From contig NZ_CALNAT010000226.1 of the NCBI RefSeq assembly GCF_937873925.1, positions 1-64,000 on the forward strand: a stretch of DNA of 64,000 bases, in the 5' to 3' direction. The notes beneath the pieces were generated by a model. That model made no database searches. It saw only the letters and a program-made list of their open reading frames with translations, and had not been told where the DNA came from. Shown here one piece after another: positions 1 to 9,900 of the stretch; position 1 is the first letter of the stretch; each line of letters begins with the position of its first letter. This stretch comes from an uncultured Proteiniphilum sp. Its GTDB lineage: Bacteria > Bacteroidota > Bacteroidia > Bacteroidales > Dysgonomonadaceae. The translations under genes and the position numbers were made by a program.

Positions 1-1
1 G

Positions 2-340
2 GAGAAAGCGAAGGCCGACAGCATCTTTGGCCGGGGATTGGAAATAAGCTGTGATGCGATGTTTTACAATGTGAAAGGCCGCAATTACCATGAAATGGGG
101 GAATACGTCAAGGCCGGGGATTGCTATATAAATTCTACATGGCTGTTGCCCGAACGCATTTATCCCTACTATTTACTGGTAAAACTTTATGCCGATCCGG
201 CCAATTATCAACCGGAAAAGATGATCCGCGCGGCAAACGCCGTACTGCAAAAAGAACCGAAAGTCCATTCCATGGCTGTCACGGAAATGCGCGATGAGGT
301 GAGAAAAATATTGAAAGAGAAAGGAGCAGGGTATGAATAA
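2..340 (+). CDS. C-terminal part of an O-antigen ligase-like protein (5' end outside window)
   Basis: The reading frame is open from base 2 and ends at the TAA overlapping the next gene, so this is the 3' end of a longer gene. About 112 residues are visible. They form helical TPR-like repeats (YNVKGRNYHEMGEYVKAGDC, then PERIYPYYLLVKLYADP and an EPKVHS..EMRDEV end). From memory this matches the TPR tail of Bacteroidales O-antigen ligase/polymerase (Wzy/WaaL-like) proteins, which are commonly followed by an S26 signal-peptidase-like gene, as here. The membrane part that would prove the assignment lies outside the window, so an unrelated TPR protein is possible. The stop overlaps the next start by 8 bases, indicating one transcript. 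Confidence 0.55.
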   Translation, partial: EKAKADSIFGRGLEISCDAMFYNVKGRNYHEMGEYVKAGDCYINSTWLLPERIYPYYLLVKLYADPANYQPEKMIRAANAVLQKEPKVHSMAVTEMRDEVRKILKEKGAGYE

Positions 341-1163
341 AACCGGGAAGATCGTACGCAAAACAGGCAAGGTAGTACTGAACCTGTTTTACTATACCTC
401 CATCGTCGTATCCGGCTTTATTGTCCTCCGGGTATTCGTGTTCGGTTCTTATAAAATACTGGCTTACGGCGCCCGGCTGTTTGACCTGTTCAGCGCAGTG
501 GAGGGGAAAGAAGTGAAGGTTAAACGCATGCCGGGTTACACCCGTGTCAAGCATAATGATGTGGTTGTCTTTCATATTCCTTATCCGAATAAACGGGACA
601 AGATTGAGATGCACATGCTGAAATACTATATCAAACGCTGTATCGGTGTTCCGGGTGATACGTTGCGCATCGTGAACGGTATCTATAGCGTGAATGCCGA
701 TACCGCGAAACGGTTGGGGAACTACGAGGGAGAACTGGCCATGAGCCGGAAACCAAAAAAGGCTTTCCCGCAAGGGGTATATAATGCCTTCCCCGGGGAT
801 ACTGTCTTGAACTGGAACATCAAAGATTTCGGGCCCCTCTATATACCCCGCAAGGGAGACCGTATCACACTGGACAGGACAAATGCGTTACTCTATAAAA
901 AGATCATCGAGTGGGAGAAAGGTTATCCCCTTCCATGGGAGAACGATACGTTACGGGACAACGGGAATCCGTTGCATGACTATACTTTCTCCCATAATTA
1001 CTACTTTATGGGAGGTGACAGGGTGGAGAATTCGCGGGACTCCCGTTACTGGGGATTGCTTCCCGACGACCTGGTCGTAGGGAAAGCATGGCTGGTATGG
1101 AAGTCAGTGGATACCCGGTCAGGTACATCCAGACGGAAGAGAATACTGAAAAAAATAGAATAA
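333..1163 (+). CDS. S26 signal peptidase-like protein lacking the catalytic serine loop
   Basis: This is a 276-residue type II membrane protein of the signal peptidase I (S26) fold. It has one N-terminal membrane segment (about residues 13-37), box D with the general-base lysine K101 in YIKRCIGVPGDT, and box E GGDRVENSRDSRYWG at about 227-241. Box B, the serine-containing SDSM..P loop that normally follows the membrane helix, is not there: VFGSYKI (residues 36-42) runs straight into LAYGARLFDLF. In relatives from Bacteroidales about 20 residues carrying the nucleophile sit at exactly this point. The protein therefore looks catalytically dead or altered. It overlaps the preceding gene by 8 bases. 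The family call is firm; the loss of activity is inferred from the missing segment. Confidence 0.8.
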   Translation: MNKTGKIVRKTGKVVLNLFYYTSIVVSGFIVLRVFVFGSYKILAYGARLFDLFSAVEGKEVKVKRMPGYTRVKHNDVVVFHIPYPNKRDKIEMHMLKYYIKRCIGVPGDTLRIVNGIYSVNADTAKRLGNYEGELAMSRKPKKAFPQGVYNAFPGDTVLNWNIKDFGPLYIPRKGDRITLDRTNALLYKKIIEWEKGYPLPWENDTLRDNGNPLHDYTFSHNYYFMGGDRVENSRDSRYWGLLPDDLVVGKAWLVWKSVDTRSGTSRRKRILKKIE

Positions 1164-1185
1164 ATGTGTTAGGCCATGGGCTATC

Positions 1186-2307
1186 ATGAAACAAATATTA
1201 AATTATATGATAAACCGTTTTAATTCCAGACTGTTAATTTTTCTGGTTTTTCTCTGCCTTTGTTCATGCAATCAGGAGAAGAAAGAGAACGCGGAAGCAA
1301 CTGTCAGGGAACTCCCTCCCGACAAACAGGCCGAAGTGACCGTAGCGCCGCTTGTATATACCGATTTCGAGCACGAACTGGTGAGCAACGGCAAGATATC
1401 GGCACGGACGGTGGCAGAGGTGAGGTTCCAAACCTCGGAAGTGATTTCCAGGGTGTTTGTCAGGAACGGTGACCGCGTAACCAGGGGAGACCGACTGGCG
1501 GTGCTGGATACCCTCAGGTTGCATAACAGGCTGTCACAGGCAAAAGACGTGTTGGAGCGTAGCCGGCTTGAAATGCAGGACGTACTGATAGGACAGGGAT
1601 TCAGGCTTGACAACCCTGAGGTCGTGCCGGAAGAGGTGATGCAGCTTGCCCGGATAAAAAGCGGCTTTAACACGGCGCAAACAAGCTGGGATATGGCAAC
1701 CTACGACCTGGAGCGGGCTACGCTTACGGCTCCCATCGACGGCGTGGTCGCCAACCTGTTCGCCAAACCCCACACGCTCTCTTCATCTTCCGAGGTGTTC
1801 TGCCATATTGTCGACACGCGTACGCTGGAGGTCTCCTTCACCGTGCTGGAGAACGAACTAGGCCTGATCCGGAACGGTGACAGGGTAACCGTTAGCCCTT
1901 TTTCCCTGCCGAAAGTAGGGGTGGAAGGGCAGGTCTCCGAGATCAACCCGTGGGTCGACAAAAACGGCATGTTGCAGGTAAAAGCATCGGTGGCATACCA
2001 CCCGCGCCTGGTGGAGGGGATGAATGCCCGGGTGAATATCTTCCGGTCGGCAGGTAAACAGTGGGTGGTTCCCAAAAGTGCCGTAGTGCTGCGCACGGGC
2101 AAGCAGGTGATCTTCACGCTGGCAGATGGCAAAGCGATCTGGAACTATGTGCAGACCGGGTTAGAGAATGCCGGTAATTATACCATTACCGGTGAAACAC
2201 TGAAAGAGGGCGACCGGGTCATCGTCAGCGGTAACATCAACCTGGCGCATGAATCGCCCGTAACGGTGATCGCGGATACGGAAGAACCGGAAGGTCCGGA
2301 ACAATAA
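1186..2307 (+). CDS. RND efflux periplasmic adaptor (membrane fusion protein), lipoprotein
   Basis: This 373-residue HlyD/AcrA-type adaptor would link an inner-membrane RND pump to a TolC channel. A lipobox-like LCSC sits at residues 25-28, so it is probably lipid-anchored on the periplasmic side. The lipoyl/barrel-sandwich halves flank a helical hairpin (about 90-165), seen in VAEVRFQTSEVISRVFVRNG and ATLTAPIDGVVANLFAKP. The beta-barrel and membrane-proximal domains follow, with VVPKSAVVLRTGKQVIFTL near the C-terminus. It is the first gene of a four-gene cluster, 23 bases ahead of the first permease, and is the only adaptor, so it probably serves both permeases. The second in-frame Met (MINRFN, 1207) is an alternative start. 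Confidence 0.9.
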   Translation: MKQILNYMINRFNSRLLIFLVFLCLCSCNQEKKENAEATVRELPPDKQAEVTVAPLVYTDFEHELVSNGKISARTVAEVRFQTSEVISRVFVRNGDRVTRGDRLAVLDTLRLHNRLSQAKDVLERSRLEMQDVLIGQGFRLDNPEVVPEEVMQLARIKSGFNTAQTSWDMATYDLERATLTAPIDGVVANLFAKPHTLSSSSEVFCHIVDTRTLEVSFTVLENELGLIRNGDRVTVSPFSLPKVGVEGQVSEINPWVDKNGMLQVKASVAYHPRLVEGMNARVNIFRSAGKQWVVPKSAVVLRTGKQVIFTLADGKAIWNYVQTGLENAGNYTITGETLKEGDRVIVSGNINLAHESPVTVIADTEEPEGPEQ

Positions 2308-2330
2308 TTGTGCATTATTATCCCTAAGCT

Positions 2331-5300
2331 ATGTTGAAATTTATCCTCCAGCGCCCGGTTTCCGTGTTAATGTCGTTCCTGGCATGCGTGATCATTGGTG
2401 TCATTACCTATAACACGCTGCCGGTGTCGCTACTGCCCGATATCGCCATTCCCGAGATCACCGTGCAGGTATCGGGCGACAATACCTCCGCCCGGGAACT
2501 GGAGAACACGGTGACAAAACCGATCCGCCGGCAACTGATGCAAGTGGGAAGGCTACGCGATATCCGGAGTGAAACACGGGACGGATCGGCCATCATCCGC
2601 CTGAAATTCGATTACGGAACAAATACCGACCTGGCATTTATCGAGGTAAACGAAAAAATTGACGCGGCCATGAACAGCTTGCCGCGTGATTTTCGCCGCC
2701 CGAGGGTGATCAAGGCCAGCGCCACCGACCTGCCCGTCTTTTACGTGAACCTTACCCTGAAAGACGATATACCTTACGGCGTTACCGACGAGCAGAAATT
2801 CCTGGATCTGTCCGAATTCGCCGATAACGTCATCAAACGGCGTATCGAACAACTGTCTGAAGTAGCGATGGCAGATATGACGGGATTAATGTACAAACAC
2901 CTTCAGATAGTTCCTGACCTCCCGATGCTGGAGTCTGCCTCGATCACGCTGAACGATATCGAGAACGTACTCTCAGCCAATAACATTGAACCGGGGAGCA
3001 TGGTCGTACGCGACGGTTATTACGAATATAATATCAAATTCTCTTCCCTGTTGCGTACACCTGAAGAGGTACGGAACATTTTTATTGAAAAGGGAGGGCG
3101 TATTTTCCAGTTGAAGGACCTGGCCGCGATCGATATCGTGCGCCAGCCCGAATCGGGCATGTCGCTGGTCAACGGAAAACGGGCCATCACCATCGGCATC
3201 ATCAAGCAGGCCGACGAAACGATGAAGAACCTGCGCCTGTCGCTCAACAGGACACTCAGGAGCTTCGGGCGAAGTTATCCCGATGTGCAGTTCACCGTGA
3301 ACCGCAACCAGACGGAACTGCTTGATTATACCATTTCCAACCTGCAGGAGAACCTTATCATGGGTTTTATCCTTGTCTTCATCGTGGCCCTCCTGTTCCT
3401 GGGAGATGCCAAATCGCCGGTGATTATCGGCATCAGTATGACCACTGCCCTCATCACCACTTTCATTTTCTTTTTCCTCTTCAAAGAGTCGATCAACATC
3501 ATTACCCTGGCAGGCCTGATCCTCGCCCTTGGAAACATGATCGACAGCTCCATCGTGGTTACCGATATCATCACACAATACCGGCGTGAGGGATATCCGT
3601 TGGATGATGCCTGCGAGAAAGGAACCAAAGAGGTGATCATGCCTATCCTCAGCTCTACCCTTACCACGATAGCCGTTTTTGTGCCGTTGGTGTTTATGAG
3701 CGGTATAGCGGGTGCTATCTTTTATTCCGAAGCTTTTGCCGTGACCGTCGGGATGCTGGTGTCATACCTCACGGGGATTATTATGCTGCCGGTGCTCTAT
3801 AAACTGGCATACGGACGAAAGGTTACGAAAAGGGATTTCTCCGGTTTTTTTGCCCGGATGCAACGGAAAATAGACGGGGTGGTATTCCCCTTCTACGACC
3901 GGGGCATCAATTACGTTTTCCGCCATAAGATATTCTTCCTGGCCCTGTTGGCGGTCTCCTTCCCGGTATGCGTTTTCCTGTTTAACGCCATGCCCAAAAC
4001 CTCCATGCCTAAGCTGGACTATGTAGAAACGATCTCCATGGTGGAGTGGAACGAAAATATCCATGTGGATGAAAATGGGCGGCGGATAGCCGGACTGCTG
4101 AAACATGCGGAAGAATATGCGGTTGAAAATGCCTGCTATATAGGACAACGCCAATATCTTCTGGATAAGGACAATGAGTTGACCACTACCGAAGCCCAAC
4201 TTTACTTCAAAACCGCGAAACCTTCGGACGTCGCACAGTTGGAAAAGCATGTGCGTGATTGGATGGCGCATCATTATCCCGAAGCCGTTATCTCTTTCTC
4301 TCCGCCTGAAAATGTGTTTGAAAAGATTTTTGATACGGCGGAAGCTGAAATTATAGTGCAGCTTTATACAAAGAACAGGGAGATGATCCCCGATCCGGTA
4401 GAAATACGTAAAATGGAGAACCTGCTGTTTGAAACTACCGGAAAGCAGGCTGAAGGTGTTCCTTTTGAGCAACAGTACGAAATTGTACCTGATAAGGAAA
4501 GGATGTTGCTTTACGGTGTATCGCAGCATGAGATCCACCAGGCCCTGAAAATCGCTTTCCGTGATAATCAGGTCGCTGTACTGCGCTCCTTCCAGCAATA
4601 CCTGCCGATCTCGATCACGGGAAAACAGCAAACTATCGGGGAAGTATTGCACGAAACGTTTGTGAATGGCCGCCCGTCTAACAGTACGCAAACGGTGCGC
4701 GTACCTGTTTCGTCATTGATCAATGTAAGAACAGGTGAAGATATCAAAACCATTATTGCCGGAAAGAACGGGGAATATATCCCGTTGCGTTATCACCAAA
4801 TGGATAATCCCGAACAATTCATGAAGAAAGCTTCAGATATTATCCGTCAGGCCGGTACGTGGGATTCGGCTTTCTCCGGTAATTTCTTTGCCAATGCAAA
4901 GATGTTGCGTGAACTGGCTGTCATCCTGCTGATATCGGTATTGCTTATGTACTTTATACTGGCTTCTCAGTTCGAGAATTTTCTGCAACCCTTCATTGTA
5001 TTGACGGAAATCCCTATCGATATCGCTTTTGCCCTGGTTATACTATGGCTCACAGGTAACACCCTGAACCTGATGAGCGCTATCGGAATCGTGGTCACTA
5101 CCGGAGTAATTCTCAATGACTCCATCCTGAAAATAGACCTGATCAATGAACTGCGGAAAGGCGGAATGCCTTTGATGGAAGCGATCCACACTGCCGGTGT
5201 AAGGCGGTTAAGGGCTATTATCATGACGGCCCTCACCTCCATCTTTTCAATGATACCCATCCTGTTCACCTTCGATATGGGGTCTGAATTACAGAAACCG

Positions 5301-5405
5301 CTTGCCATTACCATGATCAGCACCATGATCATCGGGACATTCGTAAGCGTATTTTTTATTCCATTGCTTTACTGGGCTATATATAGGAAATCTGAGGGTG
5401 ATTAG
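2331..5405 (+). CDS. RND efflux permease subunit A (HAE1-like)
   Basis: This is a full-length 1024-residue RND permease that would export small hydrophobic compounds with the adaptor and TolC protein encoded beside it. It begins LKFILQRPVSVLMSFLACV (TM1), followed by a porter domain, the TM2-TM6 block (about 340-500), a second porter domain and TM8-TM12 (about 870-1020). The TM4 proton-relay motif is LGNMIDSSIVV: D405 is present but the second Asp of AcrB (D408) is S406. In TM10 the AcrB lysine (K940) position is N929, followed by D930 (VILNDSILKID). This unusual charge set suggests different energetics from AcrB. The residue equivalences are by eye. A distinct second permease lies two genes downstream, as in heteromeric MdtBC-type pumps. 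Confidence 0.93.
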   Translation: MLKFILQRPVSVLMSFLACVIIGVITYNTLPVSLLPDIAIPEITVQVSGDNTSARELENTVTKPIRRQLMQVGRLRDIRSETRDGSAIIRLKFDYGTNTDLAFIEVNEKIDAAMNSLPRDFRRPRVIKASATDLPVFYVNLTLKDDIPYGVTDEQKFLDLSEFADNVIKRRIEQLSEVAMADMTGLMYKHLQIVPDLPMLESASITLNDIENVLSANNIEPGSMVVRDGYYEYNIKFSSLLRTPEEVRNIFIEKGGRIFQLKDLAAIDIVRQPESGMSLVNGKRAITIGIIKQADETMKNLRLSLNRTLRSFGRSYPDVQFTVNRNQTELLDYTISNLQENLIMGFILVFIVALLFLGDAKSPVIIGISMTTALITTFIFFFLFKESINIITLAGLILALGNMIDSSIVVTDIITQYRREGYPLDDACEKGTKEVIMPILSSTLTTIAVFVPLVFMSGIAGAIFYSEAFAVTVGMLVSYLTGIIMLPVLYKLAYGRKVTKRDFSGFFARMQRKIDGVVFPFYDRGINYVFRHKIFFLALLAVSFPVCVFLFNAMPKTSMPKLDYVETISMVEWNENIHVDENGRRIAGLLKHAEEYAVENACYIGQRQYLLDKDNELTTTEAQLYFKTAKPSDVAQLEKHVRDWMAHHYPEAVISFSPPENVFEKIFDTAEAEIIVQLYTKNREMIPDPVEIRKMENLLFETTGKQAEGVPFEQQYEIVPDKERMLLYGVSQHEIHQALKIAFRDNQVAVLRSFQQYLPISITGKQQTIGEVLHETFVNGRPSNSTQTVRVPVSSLINVRTGEDIKTIIAGKNGEYIPLRYHQMDNPEQFMKKASDIIRQAGTWDSAFSGNFFANAKMLRELAVILLISVLLMYFILASQFENFLQPFIVLTEIPIDIAFALVILWLTGNTLNLMSAIGIVVTTGVILNDSILKIDLINELRKGGMPLMEAIHTAGVRRLRAIIMTALTSIFSMIPILFTFDMGSELQKPLAITMISTMIIGTFVSVFFIPLLYWAIYRKSEGD

Positions 5406-5460
5406 GTGATTAGGTGGGAAAGTGGGTGTGGTGATTTGATGAGGGGAAGGTGAATAAGTG
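5396..5460. repeat. G-rich imperfect GTGATTAGG repeats
   Basis: The end of the permease gene and the following spacer contain two exact GTGATTAG copies and then further GTGGG/GTGATTTGATGAGG variants. This is a low-complexity G-rich stretch on the + strand. It may be slippage-generated spacer DNA; several GG runs could also allow a weak quadruplex. No function can be assigned. Confidence 0.4.
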
Positions 5461-5497
5461 AAAAGTAATTGATAATTTGTAATTAGTAATTTTTATT

Positions 5498-6991
5498 ATG
5501 ACGCGTTCTTGCCTTATATACATGTTGTGCTTGGTGAGTTTCTGTTCATACCAAAGCCATGCCCAGGAGGTACATATTGAACTGGACCTGTATGCTGCCG
5601 TGCGGTTAGCCAACGACAGTTCGCTTACGGCTTTCCGGGCCAGGAACAGTTACATGGCCGGCTATTGGGAGTACCGGTCGTTCAAGGCGAGGCGGTTGCC
5701 CTCTTTGACACTTTATATGACTCCTTTATCGTATAACCGGGATTATACGCGTCGGTATGACTCCCAGCAGAATATCGATATCTATCGCCGTCAGCAATCT
5801 CTCTACAGCTACGGGAACCTCGCGGCACAGCAGAATTTCGACCTGACGGGCGGAACATTTTTTATCGATTCCGAGTTGGGATATATCCGTAATTTTGGGG
5901 AGCGTTCCTACAGCCAGTTTACCAGTGTCCCGATCCGTGTCGGGTACCGGCAGGAACTGTTTGGGTATAATGCCTTCAAATGGGAGAAGAAGATCGCTCC
6001 CGTAAAGTACGAAAAAGCAGGGAAAGAACTGCTCTACCAACTAGAACAAACGGCTGAAACCGCTGCCGGTTATTTTTTTGACCTGGCTATGGCCCAGGCG
6101 GAATACGAACTGGCAAAGGAAAATCTTGCCAGCTCCGATACACTTTATAAGATAGGAGAAGAAAAGCATAAAATAGCTTCCATCGGGCAAGCCGACCTGT
6201 TGACACTGAAACTGGACCGGGTAAATGCGAAAAACAGCCTGCAAAATGCGGATATCAACCTGAAAAGAAGTATGTTCGCTCTGGCTGCTTTTCTGAACAT
6301 CGACAAAAACAGGAAAATCACATTGAAGTTGCCTGATTACCCTAAAGATATGTTTGTGGCAGTGGATGATGCATTACTGTTTGCCAGGGAAAATAATCCC
6401 GGATACCTGGATTCGGAACAACAGGTATTGCAATCGGAACAATCGCTGGAACGCACTAAAATCGAGTCGCGGTTCAATGCCGGGGTATCGGCCAGCATCG
6501 GATTTAACCAGGTTGCGGAATCTTTCCGGCAAGCCTATCAAAATCCGTTACAGCAGGATATCGTTTCGCTTAGGCTGTCTGTCCCCCTGGTAGATTGGGG
6601 AGTTCGGAAAGGGAGGTATAATATGGCGAAGAACAACCTCAATATTACAAAACTTACAGCACAGGAAAGGGAAGTGCAACTCGAGGAAGATGTGATCATG
6701 ACGGTAGGGCACTTTACTGTTCAGCAGCAGCTTATCCGTAGTGCAGAGGAAGCCGTGGAACTGGCAAGGCTGGCATATGAACAGACACGGGAACGTTTTA
6801 TTATCGGCAAAGCCGATATCAACAGCCTTACGCTGTCTGCAAGCCGCCGGCAGTCGGCCCAGCGCAACTATATCTCGGCGCTGCGTAACTATTGGCAGAG
6901 CTATTTTAAAATACGAAAGCTGACGTTATACGATTTCGAGAAACGCGTGCCGATTGCCGATACATTCGACTGGAACATAACGGGACAATAA
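5498..6991 (+). CDS. TolC-family outer membrane efflux channel
   Basis: The 497-residue secreted protein has an N-terminal signal (MTRSCLIYMLCLVSFCSYQS, cleavage around the AQEVH region). Two OEP-type repeats with long helices follow, for example the QAEYELAKENLASSDTLYKI region and SAEEAVELARLAYEQTRERF. This is the architecture of TolC/OprM trimers that cross the outer membrane and periplasm. It sits between two RND permease genes, 92 bases after the first and only 7 bases before the second, so it is the exit duct of this pump. Length matches the family (about 450-500). Confidence 0.9.
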   Translation: MTRSCLIYMLCLVSFCSYQSHAQEVHIELDLYAAVRLANDSSLTAFRARNSYMAGYWEYRSFKARRLPSLTLYMTPLSYNRDYTRRYDSQQNIDIYRRQQSLYSYGNLAAQQNFDLTGGTFFIDSELGYIRNFGERSYSQFTSVPIRVGYRQELFGYNAFKWEKKIAPVKYEKAGKELLYQLEQTAETAAGYFFDLAMAQAEYELAKENLASSDTLYKIGEEKHKIASIGQADLLTLKLDRVNAKNSLQNADINLKRSMFALAAFLNIDKNRKITLKLPDYPKDMFVAVDDALLFARENNPGYLDSEQQVLQSEQSLERTKIESRFNAGVSASIGFNQVAESFRQAYQNPLQQDIVSLRLSVPLVDWGVRKGRYNMAKNNLNITKLTAQEREVQLEEDVIMTVGHFTVQQQLIRSAEEAVELARLAYEQTRERFIIGKADINSLTLSASRRQSAQRNYISALRNYWQSYFKIRKLTLYDFEKRVPIADTFDWNITGQ

Positions 6992-6998
6992 AAGAATT

Positions 6999-9900
6999 TT
7001 GATTTTGAGCAGGGAAAGATATATATCATCGTTCACGGTCATTGTACTGTTTGTATGCTTGTCTGTTGTGGGGCTGGCATTGATCCCGTTGCTGCCGGTA
7101 AAGCTTGCTCCTTCACGTACTTTGCCGACTATCTCGGTGAGCTTCGGCATGCCGGGAAATGCTCCCCGTGTAGTAGAAATGGAGGCCACTTCCAAAATAG
7201 AATCGATGCTGGCGCGCGTGAAAGGTATCCGCAACATTTACTCCACTTCCGGAAACGGACGGGGAAGCATCACTATCGAATTCGATAAGCACACCTCTAT
7301 CGATGTGGCCCGCTTCGAAGTATCGACCATTATCCGCCAGGTATGGCCGGAACTGCCCCGCAGTGTGACCTATCCCTCCATCTCGGTCAACCGTTCCGAC
7401 GAAAAGGCATCGCGCCCCTTCATGACATATACCGTCAACTCCGCTGCCACGCCCATTGTTATTCAACGCTATACTGAGAATATCATTAAAACAGCGCTCA
7501 GCGATATTGAAGGATTATACAGGATCAATGTGAGCGGCGCCACGCCTATGGAATGGCAACTGGAATATGATTTCTGTATGTTAGAAACCGTGGGGGTGAC
7601 CGTAAATGATATGCGGCAGGCCATATCGCAATATTATGCCGTTCAGTTTCTGGGAATGGCGGAAACCGAATCCCAAAGCGGACTCTCTTCGTGGATACGT
7701 ATAACGATGCTCTCGGACATGGAAGAAGACAGTTTCGATCCTTCATCTATCTTCGTTATCAATAAGGGAGGAGCGCTTATCCGTTTAGACCAACTGGTGA
7801 CAGTTACCCATACCGAAAGGGCGCCTTCGGGTTATTACCGTATCAATGGGCTTAACTCCATCTATTTGTCCCTTACGGCCGATGAGTCGGCCAACCAATT
7901 GCGATTAAGCGGATTAGTGAAGAAAAAGATGACGGAGATAGAAGCCGGTTTGCCGCCTGGTTATGAGATACATGCCAGTTACGACGCAACCGATTATATT
8001 AAGGCGGAACTTCGCAAGATCTATATCCGCAGTGGTATGACCATGCTGATCCTGTTACTCTTCGTACTGCTTATGACACGTAGCTTGCGCTATCTGTTCC
8101 TGATTGCCGCCAGTCTTTTTATTGATTTGGCCATTGCCGCCATTTTCTATTACCTGTTCAAACTGGAAATCCAACTTTATTCTCTTGCCGGCATCACCAT
8201 TTCGCTCAGCCTGATCATCGATAACGCCATCATCATGACCGATCATATGATCCACAAAGGCAACCGGAAGGCCTTTATGCCTATACTGACCGCCACGGTG
8301 ACTACTGTGGGGGCGCTATCCATGATTTTCCTGCTGGATGAGAAAATACGACTAAACCTGCAGGATTTTGCCGTTATATTAATTATTAACCTGATGGTTT
8401 CCCTCTGTGTGGCGACATTGTTTGTCCCGGCACTGATTGAGCGTATCCGGCTGGTTAAAAGAAAACGCCGCCGCCATCGTGTCCTGTTTTTTTCTCCTGC
8501 ACGGTTGAGTATCCGTTTTACGCACGGTTATGAAAAGATGATCCATCTGATGAACCGCCGGAAATGGATTGCTTTCGTTGCTGTTGTTTTACTTTTTGGG
8601 TTACCTGTGTTTTTATTGCCTGACAGGATTGATAAGACCACTCCATTTGCGTTGAAATACAATAAAATAGTGGGAAATACTACATACAAGGAGAAGGTGA
8701 AACCGGTCGTTGACAAGGCGTTGGGAGGTACGTGGCGGCTATTTACCGAGAAAGTGTACCGGGGGAGCTATTTTACCCGTAAAGAGGAAACGGTATTGAC
8801 CATTGCCGCATCGATGCCCAATGGAACTACTTTACCGCAGATGAACGACCTGATCGTGAAAATGGAGCGTTACCTGAGCGGTTTTTCCGAAATCAGGCAG
8901 TTCCAGACAAGTGTCTCCAGTGCCCGGCGGGCATCAATCAGCGTTTTCTTCCGGAAAGAGGACGAACAGGGAGGTTTTCCCTACCAGTTGAAAAACAAGG
9001 TGATAAGCAGGGCCCTGGAACTCGGAGGGGGGAGCTGGAGCGTATCCGGATTGGAGGATAGGGGATTCAGTAACGATGTAAGGGAATCAGCAGGGCAATA
9101 CCGTGTAAAACTGTACGGATACAATTACGATGAACTCTCGGCCTGGACTGATACGTTAAAAAACCGCCTGCTGTCGTACAGGCGTATAAAGGAGGTACTC
9201 GTCAATTCCAATTTCTCGTGGTATAAGGACGACTATCAGGAGTTTTCTTTTGTACTGGACAAGGAATGGCTGGCAACCCGGGGGCTTCTTCCCGGTGAAG
9301 TATTCAGGTCGTTGCAACCGGTTTTTACCCGTGATATGTGGGTCGCTTCGGTTGTTATGGACGGAGAGAACGAAAATATCGTACTGGGCAGCAGGCAGTC
9401 GAAAGAGTATGACGTATGGGCGTTGGAACATATCGGGCGCAGTGTCGGGGATCGTTTTTATAAACTGGGTGAGGTCGCCGGAATAGACAAAGGGCAGGCA
9501 CCGCAGGAAGTGGGCAAAGAAAACCAGCAATACCGGCTGGTATTGCAATACGAATATATCGGATCCTCCATGCAGGGAGGGAATGTTCTTGACAGGGAAA
9601 TTAAAGAATTCAACAAACAGGTTCCCATGGGTTATAGTGCCCGTCGGGAAAGTTCTTACCGGGGTTGGGGTAAGCAGGACAATAACCAGTACTTTTTAAT
9701 AGGCTTACTGGTGGCGATTATTTTTGTTACCACATCTATCCTGTTTAATTCCCTGAAGCAACCCTTTGCCGTTATATTTATCATTCCCGTATCCTTTATC
9801 GGTATCTTCCTGACATTCTATTGGTTCAAATTGAATTTCGACCAAGGGGGATTCGCTTCTTTCATCCTGCTGTCGGGGCTTACCGTGAATGCCAGCATTT

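Noticed and set aside
3762..4691. 309-codon minus-strand open frame inside the first RND permease gene
   Set aside because: It lies antisense to a complete, well-conserved permease and its translation is Arg/His/Phe-rich with no domain-like pattern; it is a shadow frame.
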